The translations under genes and the position numbers were made by a program. The notes beneath the pieces were generated by a model, which worked only from the letters and a program-made list of their open reading frames with translations, had not been told where the DNA came from and searched no databases. From assembly GCF_000189635.1 (NCBI RefSeq), contig NW_002476426.1, positions 248,001-312,000 on the forward strand: a stretch of 64,000 nt of DNA, given 5' to 3'. Within the stretch, counting starts at the first letter, position 1. Every line of letters begins with the position of its first letter. Below are positions 40,379 to 51,538 of this stretch, piece by piece. The stretch is from Tetrahymena thermophila SB210. Its lineage: Eukaryota > Ciliophora > Oligohymenophorea > Hymenostomatida > Tetrahymenidae.

Positions 40379-41695
40379 TCATTTCTTTTATTTCTTAAGG
40401 CAGTCTTTGCAAAACCAACTACCTTCAGGAGCTTCTGTAATACCTACACATTCATAATGGAACCATTCTCTTTCACAATATTCTGACTCACAATAAATCC
40501 TTTGTTATTTAATAAATAAAATGTTTAGAAAGCTATTTTTATGAGAAACAGCAAATAATTTTGAAGAAAAAGGGGAAATTTTAAATATTCTGTCAATATA
40601 GAATATTTAAAATGAATAAGTAAATTTTTATTTATTCAAATCATTATAAATGTAAATAATTACATATTTCCGTAATAAGGTTTATCACAATAGCAATATT
40701 TAGGTTCATTCTAATCAAATCCAGCATCATTATACTAAGCTTCTACATCTATTATTTTAAATATGGTAATTAAAATATGATATTTTCATAAATACTTTAT
40801 TTTAAATGTTTCAGGGTTTGAATGAAAATAAAAATAGACTTTATATCTAAATTTATTGAATATCTTTACTTAATTTTAATATTTTTAAATTGAAAAATGT
40901 TGATTTTAATCGCCTATAATCTTTCTATCTAATAGAGATGATTTTTTCTTTGCAAAGAATATGTATTAATGAATGACAAGAAATTTAATTTGTTGTCAAA
41001 ATTTGCATTTTATCATTTAATAATTTTCCTTTTATTATTTGACTGAAATTTTGTGTTTTTTTTTTTTTTGCATGCAAATTATCATAGGTGATTAGTAAAA
41101 AAAAATTTTATTGCTTGGTATAACTAACTAAGTGTTTGCTATTCTTAATAGGATAGGGGACTCTGAAACAAAATTTAGTGAAAAAGGGAATTTATTTATA
41201 TTAATCTCTACTTTAATATGTCTGTCTCTCTGTGCGTTTATTTGTTTTATCCAAATGTTTAGTTTCTTTTTTATTAGGCTTCTTCTTTATAGTCGTTTCT
41301 TATTATACATTCTTTTCTCTAGCCATATATTACTCTTGCGCAACTTAGTTTTATCTTAATTATTCATCTAACTTTTTCAAATCTTTTTCTAATTCAATTA
41401 TAGACTAATCTACTGATGAGTACATCTATTCTGCAATTCCTACTTTTTCTTTCGATTGACCTAGAACTTCTCTCTACAATCGTTCAATATTTCTTCTTTT
41501 TTCTTTTAAATTTTTAGATTCCTATTTTTTATCCTTCGCCTATCTCAACTATGCGAGGTATTCTTCTTGTAATTCCTACAATTTTCTTGACCCTTCTTAT
41601 ATTCTGATGTCTAATTCCTTTATTAAGCGCAATTATCTGTTGACATCAATAGGTAAATGATTTATTTTTTCTAAGTATTCTTCAAGCTAAGACAT
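40379..41695 (-). CDS. ING-family chromatin reader (N-terminal ING domain plus C-terminal PHD finger)
   Basis: The start is ATG at 41695. The N-terminus MSQLEEYLEKINHLPIDVNR, then LRLIKELDIRIQEGSRKLQE, matches the ING domain (YLExIxxLPxDxxR...LxLIxELD), followed by a coiled coil. A Lys/Gln-rich linker follows, then one or more introns between about 40760 and 41130. The C-terminal PHD finger reads KYCYCDKPYYGNM, is interrupted by an intron (GTAATT...AACAAAG, about 40506-40670), then continues IYCESEYCEREWFHYECVGI and PEGSWFCKDCLKK. Zinc ligands Cys4-His-Cys3 are all present, as are the Tyr and Trp of the H3K4me3 aromatic cage. ING proteins recruit histone acetyltransferase or deacetylase complexes to methylated H3K4, and that is expected here. 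The stop is TGA at 40381-40379. The central part was not resolved exon by exon. Confidence 0.88.
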
Positions 41696-41824
41696 GTTTA
41701 AAACTTATTTATATTATTATTTTTTGTACTTGTTTAGTAGTTTCCTCTTTGCTTTAAGCTAATTTTATTGTGCTGTGTAGGCCTTTTGTTGAGTATTTAT
41801 AAAATGAATATATTTATTAGTAAC

Positions 41825-42124
41825 TCAGATTGATAACAAAAGTGAATACCTTGTTTGATTCGACACCTGCAATTTCTTATATTTAGATGATGCTGTGAAT
41901 ATTAATTTGAAAGAAATTTTGTTTTTTCTCCCCGAGTGCTTTATTTTAATAATTTAGATAGCTAGCTAGCTAATAATCTCTTTCTCTAAGGACTTCTTAA
42001 TTTTATTTATTGTTATAACTCTATTAAATTACTTTCTTTTAAGAAACAAAATTTTCCTCATTTAATCCACTTCTGTTTCGAAAAAATTTGGTAAAGAGAT
42101 ATTATTAAATTAAATGTCTCTCAT
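41825..42124 (-). CDS. possible small gene, 99 aa or first exon of a spliced gene
   Basis: ATG at 42124 opens MRDIQFNNISLPNFFETEVD, followed by QMRKILFLKRKQFNRVITIN and IKKSLEKEIISQLAIQIIK, to TGA at 41827-41825. The charge pattern and amphipathic composition look coding rather than spacer-like. A GTATTC...CAAAAG intron starting near 41846 could instead extend it to about 41700, just upstream of the ING start. No family was recognised. It sits alone between the ING and coiled-coil genes, on the same strand. Confidence 0.35.
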
Positions 42125-42543
42125 TTTACAATGATCCTCTATTCTTAATTAGATTCATTATTAATTTGAATATTAAATATTTTAAAAAGAAATCCCTCCT
42201 AAATTCAATAATTCAAACAACCTTTGTTGAGATTCTAATAACCTTATTTTTCAAAATTATCAAAAAATGAATTTTACTTATTAATCTATTTTATCTTAAT
42301 AGATCATCAAATACTTTAGTTTTGGTTCTTTTACAAAAGATAGACTCTTACTTTATTAAAATTTCTGATATCAAAATATTAAATTAACAAAGTAACAAAC
42401 AAATTTTAAATTAATTTTTTTTGTTTTTTAATTTGGATAAAATCATTTGGAAATTTTTAAACACATAAAATAATTTTAAAATAAAAAATTATATTTGCAA
42501 TATCATTAAATATTAAAACTATTTTTATAATTATCTAACTAAT

Positions 42544-45500
42544 TCATAAAGCAAAATTTTAAAATAATTATTATTTTAATTTCAAATAAAAAAAATTATA
42601 ATTAAGCTAAAATTTTTAAATTTAATTAATTAAATTTTTTAAAAATAGAAAAATTTAAAAGTGAATTTAAACAAATAGAATGTAAAAAATATTTATATTA
42701 GGGTAATTATCTTCTTTTATTTCATTTAAAAAGCCCTAAATAATTTATTTATTTTCTTTGTTACTTATCTGCACTTATTTAGCTCCTAATATTTTGAAAA
42801 AAGTATTTAAAATAATGTTAATTTACTAATAACTATACTAATATAAATTGATAAGCTTTTCACTAAGTTAAGCAACCTCACTATTATTTTAATGATCCTA
42901 TTTAATTAAATTTAGTTTAATGATTTTTAAATTAAGTTAAAAAAAAATACTTTTTGCTGATTAAGAAAGTCTTTCAAAATATTTTCAGTAGCCTAACTCC
43001 AAAAATTAAGATTTTCGTTTATCTCATCAATTTGATTTTGTCTTAGGACAGAAAAAGTAGAACTAAGTTCTACTTTGATATTTTTCTTTTTACCAGCTTT
43101 CTTTGTTTTACTATATTCTATACTATTTTATTTTTCATATTCAATTAACAGCTTTAACTTTTCTTTTGTAATATCTCTTCCATAAGCTTTGACTTTTGGA
43201 TTAGAAAATGAGGCATTCAAGTATTATAGTCTTTAAGGTGAAGGAGATATCTATTTATAAAAAAGTATTGATTAATAACTATTAAATAAATTAGAGTATG
43301 ATACATTTGATTATAAAGACTTATTAAGCTCTTAAGTATGCTATTAATTATTGTTAGTTTTGTGAGGTTTTATTTAAGATAAATTTTCTAAATTTCCTTA
43401 TTGTACTTATTGTGTTTCCCCATTGTTCTGTCCTTCTTATTCATTTTATTTTTTATCTTCTTAAATCTAGCATTCATTTTATGTAGTATTCTGGACTTCT
43501 AAATATTAATGCTACTAATTACTTTTAGATACACTTCCTTGATTTTTTTTGTGGTGCTTTGATTTGCTTTCAATTTGTTAGTTGTTTTAATGAATATTTT
43601 CTTGAGAATGAGAATGAGTATTGTATTTGTTTTTTTTATGTTGAATAAATTGAGAAGAAGTTTAACTGTTTTCGTAATGAGATGAATTCAAGTTTTTTAC
43701 AGTTTAAGAATGGCTTTACATGAAGGACTCCTTTTTAGAGTTTTTCAAAGACTCTAATTCTAAAGCAAATTGTTTTACTAATCTTTGTTTTTCATCATTT
43801 AATTACTTTTTGAAATTTTCTCTGTTCCTTTTTTATTCTTCCTTTTCTTTTTATTACATTTCTATTCTGATTTAATCTTCATGCAATTTATTCAAAAGTT
43901 TTTGCTTTTAATAAGCTCTCATTTTCTCTACTCTTTCTTAGTTTTCTTTTGCTTCTTCAATCTTAAGTAGTTCTAATGCTACCCTCTTTCTTAATTGGTT
44001 AATATTTGACTATCTGTTTTCATTAACGATTATTGTTTTTCTCTCTAGCTCATATAAAAATGTTTTATTCTCTAAATTAATCTACTAAACACTTCTCCTA
44101 TTTCTGTCTAAAACCTCTTATTAATGCTACTCTTATGATTTTTTTCTTTCCATTATTTGTTCAAGTCTTTTCATTCTTTAATATTCAAGTTATTGCTATT
44201 TTTCTTCAAATCTTTAAAGTAACTTCTTTTTATTAGCTTACTCTTCCTTGAAATTCTATGAAAGTTATTTCTTAATTATTCTTTCTTTTTCCATCCTAAC
44301 TATAACTCTATTTTACAATTGCTATTCTTAAACTTGCTAATCATAAAGTCTTTTTTATTCTGTTTCATATAATTTTTCGTCATATTTCTAAATAAATATA
44401 AAAATTACACTACTTAAAATGATATTATAATTTTACTTGTTTCACAAGTTATTTCTGCCTAATTTCCTCAACCTTTTACTATTCTAATTTAATTCTGTGC
44501 TCTTCTTCTTTTTCTCTCATTTTCTTCATTCTCTCTACTAATTCCTCATGCTTTTACTAATAAATAATAATATTAAATAACTATATAAGTTTTAATCTAT
44601 TTTACTTGCTCGACTTTTGATAGTTTTATCTCTCTTTCCTACTTACGTTACTCTATCTATTCTTTTTTTTCTGCTGTTAAATATTATATTTTTGCCTATA
44701 TAGATTCCATCTTGTGTTTTCTTTCTACTTCTCGTTTTATCTGCTCCTGTTCTCTCTACCTTTACAGTTATTCATTTTTAATTTTAATTTTTAAATCTGC
44801 TTCTTAATATCTATCTAAAAGTTCTCCAGCCTTTAATTGCTAGATTTTTTCAGCTTCTTGCTTTTTACTTAGTCTATGTCTTTCAGCTTCTTCAGCTTCT
44901 TACCTCTTTCTTTCAAACTCTAATTACTTCCTTCTTTCCATTTCTAATACTCTCAATTCTTTCTATTCTTATTTCTATTTAAAAACAGACTTTAAAAAAA
45001 GAAACTCATTAAAATAAATAAATTACTTCCATTATTTCCTATTGCTTCCTTTAATTTTCTAACAAAAATTCTATTTATTATTCCTATTTATTATTATCAT
45101 AGTATTTTAAAAATTATTATAAATCATCAAAATTGCTTATATTTACTTGCTTTTTTTTTAATACTTAGAGCTTTAACTTTTCTTACTCCTAAGTAGGAGT
45201 TAAATTTGTTTAAGAACTTTCTCCACCTTAAGATTTGTAAAAGCTTTATCTCTAAAACTAACTATCTCTCTTTTATTCTTAAATTATATTATCCCTTTCC
45301 TTATTATAAATAAATGTTTATACTAACTAACAAGTAATTTATATATTTACCTATTAAACTTGTAGTATTCTCTCTTATCTTCTCTTTTCGTACTTCTCAG
45401 CTTTAAGATTTATATAAAACTCAGGATCATCCTTAAATTCATTAGGGATTTATTCTTTTTCAAAGTCTTTCTTTGTTTTCTTTAAAAGCTAATACTCTTC

Positions 45501-45918
45501 AACGCCTTATCTCAAGCATGCCTCTTTAGATCGTGGGCTTTTATAATATGCAAATAATATGAATAGATTTAATTGTTTAAAATTTTTCAATATATAAAAT
45601 TGCTTAATTCAAATATTACGATGTTAAGAAAGGATAGACTCTCGAATTTTCATCAAAATTAAACAAAGTAACATAATCGCTTCTTTCTTCGAATTCTTAA
45701 TATTTAGATACATATTTGTTTTATTACAAATTTTGTTAGTTTGAATAATTATTTTGCGCATTTGCAGATCCATTTCTATTTTAATTTTTATCTACTTAGT
45801 GTTATTCCTAAGCTTAATTTTATGATGAACGATTATTATTTTGCATGAAGTCATTATTATCATGTTTTTACAGTTATTCTTATTATTTATTGTGGCTCTC
45901 TATCTCACTCTAGCTCAT
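42544..45918 (-). CDS. long coiled-coil protein (possible cilia/cytoskeleton protein)
   Basis: The start is ATG at 45918 (MSQSEIESHNKQQEQLQKHD), followed by a disordered Gln/Asn region ending in FDENSRVYPFLTS. After an intron of about 80 nt comes a conserved-looking block, PRSKEACLRQGVEEYQLLKK, and then PNEFKDDPEFYINLKAEKYE. The KEACxRxG block recalls coiled-coil proteins of the CCDC177 type, a tentative match. The rest, from about 45400 to 43000, is Lys/Glu/Gln-rich heptad sequence such as AEEAERHRLSKKQEAEKIQQ and should be a long coiled coil. A 53-nt intron (about 42898-42950) joins DFLNQQK to DHQNNSEVAQLSEK. The last recognisable segment is IKEDNYPNI, after which the frame drifts through AT-rich sequence to TGA at 42546-42544. 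The true end may lie a little earlier, after an unseen intron. Confidence 0.6.
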
Positions 45919-46785
45919 TTTTTACTTAATTACAAATATCAATTGAATTAATTACAAATTTATTAGATACGCTAGTTTAATTTGCTGGTTGCAATTATAA
46001 TAATAACAAAGTTACCTAAATGAAAAAAAAAAAAACAGCTACAAACTAAAACAAAGTAAATAAATAATTTCAAATTAAAAATAAAATAAAATGAATTTTT
46101 ATCAGTAAGTATTAATTATTATGTTTATTTTCTTAAATTTTATTAAAGGATTTACAATTGTTAATTGATAAAATTAAAAATATTTTTGAATTAAATAAAT
46201 CAATCAATAAAATTAACTTTCAGTTAAATTTTATTCTCTCTTTATTCTGAAAAATTAAAAAAAAGAACTAGAAATTAATAAATTTATTAAACTTTTTAAA
46301 TTAAGGAGAGAGTATTTTATTTTAAATTAACAAATTTAATTAATTGAAATAGAGTCTTTAATTTAAATTTATGAAATATTTTAAAATTTCATTTCTCAGC
46401 CTTAGGGTTATAATTTAAGTAATTCTTATTAGATTTAATCATTTTATTAACTAAAAATGTTTTTATCAAAAAAGTATTTGATTTTAAATTATGAAAGTAT
46501 AATATTTGAAAGAAACCTTATTTTAATTCATGTAATAAAATGTGTTAATAATCTTAAAGTTACTTATCTATGCTATTATTATTTGATTTACTCGTATTTT
46601 CATAGGTGATTTGATAAAATATTTTTTATAGAGTTTAAATATATTTTAATTGATAGACAAAATGCAAATTAGTTATTTTAATTACTAAATATTGCTTAAT
46701 TACTTTTATATATATCTAATAATAAATATTATGTTTTGAATTAAGACATTCCAAATTTTGCTATTTATTAAAAAATATATTTAGT
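45919..46785. other. divergent intergenic region
   Basis: This lies between the starts of the minus-strand coiled-coil gene and the plus-strand SPF45 gene, so both promoters should be here. It includes a poly(A) run at about 46022-46034. No specific element can be named. Confidence 0.6.
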
Positions 46786-48450
46786 ATGGCTAGAAAAAGA
46801 TCTGCTTTATCTCAAAGGGCTCCACCAGCACCTGATTTTAATGAAGAAAAGCGTTAAACAGATAATGCTAGCATAGAAAGACACATGGCTAATTTTTTTG
46901 CTGACTTAAGCAAAAATAGTTTAAGTGATATCTAATAAATCAGTTTACCAAATAATAGTTCATAATAAATAGATTCTTAATAAAAAGATTAAAAACAAGG
47001 CGCTGATGCAAATAATTCTAGCAACTAAACAGCAGAAGCAGTAAAAAAAGTAGATTAATCAAAATTAGATAAAATAAGTCAATTGTTAGCATCTAAAAAA
47101 TAAGAAGTAAATGCAGCTACAGCTTCTTCTACACCAAAATAAGCTCTAACTGATAAATTGAAAAATTTATTTCAAAAAAATGGATTAACTGGAGCATCTT
47201 CTACAAGTTCTTCAAGCACAGCTACTTTATTAGTATAAATATAAGAAAAACAATCTACAGCACCATAAAGTCATGAAAATTTAATATTGAAGTAAAAAGA
47301 AGAATATGACCCTGCTCGTCCAAATGATTATGAAATATTAAAGAAAGAAATCAATAAATAAAAGCAAGACTTAGAAAAGTTTAAGAGTAAAAAATCTTTA
47401 GGAAACAGCACTGAAGAAGAAGTAATAGTATAGCCTCAAAATAATATATAAAAATTATCATACAATGATGATTATGAAATGGAAGAAGAAGATGAAGATG
47501 ATGATTTTAGACCTGCTTTTGGTTTAGGAATGAAAAATAGCCAGATGGAAATAGAGAAGGATACAGCAGATCTCTACTCTAAAGGAGATTGTAATTTAAA
47601 TAATAATTAATCGATGTTTAAAATAAATAAATAAATTTAACAGCTGCAGATTACAATTATAAATATTTTTTAAAATAAAAGATGAAACTTCAGAATAAAA
47701 AGCTTATAAAATGATGGAAAAGCAAGGTTTTAAATTAGGATAAGGTAAATAAATAAATAAATTAAATAAATAAAATGCATCTTATAATCTTAAAAAATAA
47801 ATATTTATTTATAGGTTTGGGTAAGAACTAGCAAGGTATTGTGGCTCCTATAATTGCACAGAAAATAAGTGACACTTCAGCTATCATTACATAAAGTACT
47901 ATGGATTTATCTACTATATTACCACAAGAATTAGTTATGAAGAGATATTTTGAATAAAGAAACTTGTAATACTTTTTGCAAATTTGAATACCTAATTTAA
48001 TGCAAAGTAATATGTATAAAGGATTCCAACAAAGGTTGTTTGCATTATCAATTTGATTGCACCGTGGGAAATTGATGAAGATTTAGAAGAGGAAGTTACT
48101 GAAGAGTGTTTCTAATATGGAGTGGTTGTGGTAAATAAAATTAATATTTAAAATTTTTTCTTTTTTTGATGTTATTTTTTATTAATTAAATAATATAGAA
48201 TTTAAAAATATACGTTATGTCTTCTGAAGATTGTGAAGATGCTGTTAGAATATTCATTAAATATAATCAGTAAATTTATTCTTAATTATACTTTAATTGA
48301 GTTTTTTGTTTATTTATACATAGAGTGGAAGAAGCTATGAATGCCTTCACAAATTTGGATGGGCGTATATTTAACGGAAGATCAGTTATTGGATATTTTT
48401 ACTCTGAAGAAGAGTTCGAAAAGAATTAGTTATCTTATAATCTCTCTTGA
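46786..48450 (+). CDS. splicing factor 45 homologue (RBM17/SPF45; G-patch plus UHM)
   Basis: Exon 1 (46786-47590) starts MARKRSALSQRAPPAPDF. It includes the SPF45 landmark EEYDPARPNDYEILKKEI and an acidic patch, EMEEEDEDDDFRPAFGLGMK. The second exon (about 47681-47744) plus the third give a G-patch: YKMMEKQGFKLGQGLGKNQQ, continuing GIVAPIIAQKI. After further introns comes the C-terminal RRM-type UHM: PTKVVCIINLIAPWEIDEDL, EDAVRIFIKYNQ, and LDGRIFNGRSVIGYFYSEEE. Here R-I-F is the R-x-F motif that binds the ligand tryptophan of UHM ligand motifs. SPF45 is a second-step spliceosome factor recruited through SF3B1/U2AF-type ligands. The stop is TGA at 48448-48450. Introns are about 50-95 nt, one of them rich in TAAA repeats (from 47745). 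Confidence 0.92.
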
Positions 48451-49292
48451 TATTAACCAAAATTTAAAACTAATTAAACTCTAATATATTAAAATAATTA
48501 TCAATTAATCAAAATAATTCGATCTATATAAATAAATTTGGTTTTAACACTTAAAAAAATTTTAATTTGGATCTTACAATGATTTCCCAGTAAATACTCT
48601 TTATGAAACTTTTAAATCGTTATTAAATATAATGATAAATGAAAAAGTTTATGGACTGATAAAATAGACGAAATAAAAAAAGATGATAGATAGATAATTC
48701 CTACAAAAAAAAGATACTAAAAAAATACAATCAGATAAATTCAGTAGGACAAAAATTAATTAATAAGCAATTACTTAAATTTTCTAAAATTCTGATGAAA
48801 AAACAAGATTTTATAAAAATAGCATTTATTTTACTTGAATTTCAACTATTTATATTTTATATTTCATTTGAGTCGATGTTCTTTTCAAAATTTGCATTTT
48901 TTTAATAATTTATCTTCATTTTTATAGGTAGAGTTCAATATAAAATGTCTTACAAAAACACTTTTAAATATTGTAAAATTATGCAAGATTTTTTTTGTCG
49001 CAGAGATATGATAGAATGTTTTTAGATGGCTCTATATATAAATTCAGTAATCAGTAATTGAATTATTCAATTTTATAAATAGAAAAATTATAATAAAAAA
49101 ATTACAAAAAACATTTAGTTTTTTATTTTATTTATCAAGGAATTAAGAACTTAAAAAAATATTAAACATTCATCAATAAAACAAGCTATTAACAGCAGCA
49201 TTGTCAGAAATATTTTCTAATTTATACTAAAAAGCTTAAAAAAAAGTTTATATAATCTAAAATAAGTTTCACACTGAAAAAGCTATATTATT
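48451..49292. other. AT-rich intergenic region
   Basis: This is the spacer between SPF45 and the small acylated-protein gene. A 39-residue ATG-to-TGA frame at 48944 has no coding character beyond chance. Confidence 0.55.
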
Positions 49293-49586
49293 ATGGGATG
49301 CTTTTAATCAAAACAGAAAAAAGTTGAATCAGCACCATCATAAAGATCTATGTCCAAGCAAGGTTCTCTAAAAATTGCTGCTAGAAGAAGTTCAATAGAT
49401 CATTATAAAACACATTCAGTGCATGGAGATCATTAGCATCAAAATAAATCTGAAAAATTTTTAGCCCCTTCAAGAGAAAATCTTGAAATATAGAATGATC
49501 AGAATGGAAATAATAGCAACAATAATAATAATAATAAGTTGAGCGGTTTTAACAAATCAGAGCCAATAAACAACTAAAATCTTTGA
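49293..49586 (+). CDS. small basic protein with N-terminal myristoylation/palmitoylation signal, 97 aa
   Basis: ATG at 49293 to TGA at 49584-49586, no intron. The N-terminus MGCFQSKQKKVESAPSQRSM has Gly2, Cys3, Ser6 and downstream Lys. This is the classic dual-acylation layout (N-myristoyl Gly2, S-palmitoyl Cys3, polybasic patch) that anchors small proteins to the inner face of membranes. The rest is disordered and rich in Ser, His, Asn and Lys (ARRSSIDHYKTHSVHGDHQH and a run of six Asn). Arg-Arg-Ser-Ser is a plausible basophilic (PKA-like) phosphorylation site. No family was recognised. Base composition (more G and C than flanking DNA) supports coding. The spacers on both sides are large, so it is a stand-alone gene. 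Confidence 0.65.
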
Positions 49587-50480
49587 CAAATAGCTATAAT
49601 TACTCACTCTCTCCTTCATTAAATCTTAATTTTTCAATACTTAACTTATTGCTATGTCTAGTTGATTTAAAAAATAAAAATAAAAAGCATGAATTTATAA
49701 ATGAAAGAGTATTTAGCATTTTAGAGAAATAGTGATATTAATCTACACGTTGATTCATTCTATTTATTTATAAAATTTATGTTTTTTGGAAGCCTTTAAA
49801 ATTTCAATAGAATTAAGATAAGAAAGTATAACTCTCGCTAAATTCGAAGAAACTAATAAATAAAAAAGCAAGCATTAAAATCTAATAAATAAAATTAGAA
49901 ACAAATATAATGATAGTTATAGGGTAAAAGCAAAGAATAAATAATAAAAGGAATGTATATACAATAAATAATTTAATTACTTAATATTAAATAAGGACAC
50001 CATTTTTCAGTTATTTTATTTATAATTTATTAGCTGAGATTAATTTATAAATATCCATAAAACTAACTAACACTAATTAGCTAATTAATATTATATGTCT
50101 ATAAAGTAAATATCTCCTAAATAATATAAAACTATTTAAAAACTGTACAATTTTTTTTGTTGAAAAAAGCTTTAAAAATCTTTATTATTAATAAAATATA
50201 TCAATAAATTTACCTAATAAGTAAAATTATTATAAAATTGTCTTAAAAGAATTAGAGTTAATATTTCTTCAAATTCATTTTTTTTCTTGTTTAATAATAA
50301 TTTACATAAATAATATTTATATGTTGTTTAAAAATCGTAAGCGTTTATATATAAATCAGTAAAAATGTATATACTCGTAAGCTTTTCAAAAATATCAAAT
50401 TGATCAGAAATAAATTATCCTTATTCGTTTTAAAAATAACTTTAAATCACATAAATCTATTATTTATATAAATACATCAA
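49587..50480. other. AT-rich intergenic region, convergent gene ends
   Basis: This lies between the TGA of the small acylated protein (+) and the TGA of the phosphatase (-). No supported gene was found. Confidence 0.55.
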
Positions 50481-50987
50481 TCATTGATTACTTTTATTTT
50501 TTTAGTTTTACAGATCTTATGAATACTCTATAAGTTGAGAAACAAAACCTTCATTTGGACTTACGCAACTTCTTTTTGATCTTACAAAATTTAAAGTGTC
50601 TAAGAAGTCCATTCCTTTTTCTTTCATCAAGTAAGCAATTACAATAGAGGAACTTCTAGAAATCCCCATCTGACAGTGAACGAATACATTTGTCTTTTTT
50701 AAGTTCTCATGTATAAAATCATAAGTCATTTAAAAGTGCTGCTTTATCTCTTCATCTTCATCATCTTCTGCTTAAATAAATAAATGCTTTACATTTTTTG
50801 ATGAATCGATTGCAACTGTATAGCCAATAATAGAGACGACAGCTCCGATTTTCATTTTTTCAATTTTATCCGTATAGACTAGGCCTATCTAACCTAAGTA
50901 GAGACCTCCTACTCCTTATTCATTAGGTGCAATAATTTCATCGCATTATTTAATTCCAAAAAAATCATATTCTTTACCACCGTACAT
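50481..50987 (-). CDS. small atypical dual-specificity protein phosphatase, 168 aa
   Basis: A single exon runs from ATG at 50987 (MYGGKEYDFFGIKQCDEI) to TGA at 50483-50481. The signature HCQMGISRSSSIVIAYLM is the HCx5R P-loop, with catalytic Cys near residue 105 and Arg near 111. LFIQAEDDEDEEIKQHF upstream supplies the candidate general-acid Asp (about residue 75). GLYLGQIGLVYTDKIEKMKI is the usual DSP beta-strand entry. Downstream, FLDTLNFVRSKRSCVSPNEG with the NxGF element (NEGFVSQL) is typical of the fold. The protein is little more than the catalytic core, so it resembles minimal atypical DSPs (DUSP3/DUSP22-like). It dephosphorylates phospho-Tyr/Ser/Thr or other phosphorylated substrates. 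The substrate cannot be inferred. Confidence 0.88.
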
Positions 50988-51538
50988 TTTTTTAAGTTTT
51001 CTTATTTATTTTTTATCAAGTAGTTAATTTACTTTTTATTAAAAAGTAGAGAATAATATATTTTCAGTAAAACTCAAATATATAAAATCATATAATATTC
51101 AAATTATTTTCTAAAAGGAGATCAAATAATCATATGTATATAAAATAGCCAAATGAAAAAATGAGTATATTTAAATATTGTTTTTATTGATCTATCTTAG
51201 TTAAATTATTTCATAAAATAAATATGAAAATTAAAATAAAAAAATCATTATAAATAAATATGTGAAAATAAATGAAAAAATTTAAAATGACATTGATAAT
51301 TAGCTTATTTTGAAAATGGTAACCTTTTTTAAGTTACTAACATATATTTGAATCAACTTAGTGATGATATAAGTTAAGTTATGAGCATAAATAATTATAA
51401 TTCTTCTGTGATGATGATACTGATGACTTTAAAATGTAAGTAAAATTGTTTAGCTTAATTTCAAAAATTTTATTAAAATAAAAGCATCCAAATATGAAGA
51501 CTCCTAGATAATATTTTTGCTCAAAATTTTTTTATTAT
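50988..51538. other. AT-rich intergenic region
   Basis: This holds the promoter side of the phosphatase gene and the 3' flank of the TraB-like gene. Nothing conserved was seen. Confidence 0.55.

Noticed and set aside
41132-41359. Plus-strand 75-aa hydrophobic ORF
   Set aside because: It is antisense to the Lys/Gln/Arg-rich linker of the ING gene, which reads as coding on the minus strand.
48944-49063. Plus-strand ATG-to-TGA frame of 39 codons
   Set aside because: It is short, has no family resemblance, and such frames are expected by chance when only TGA stops translation.
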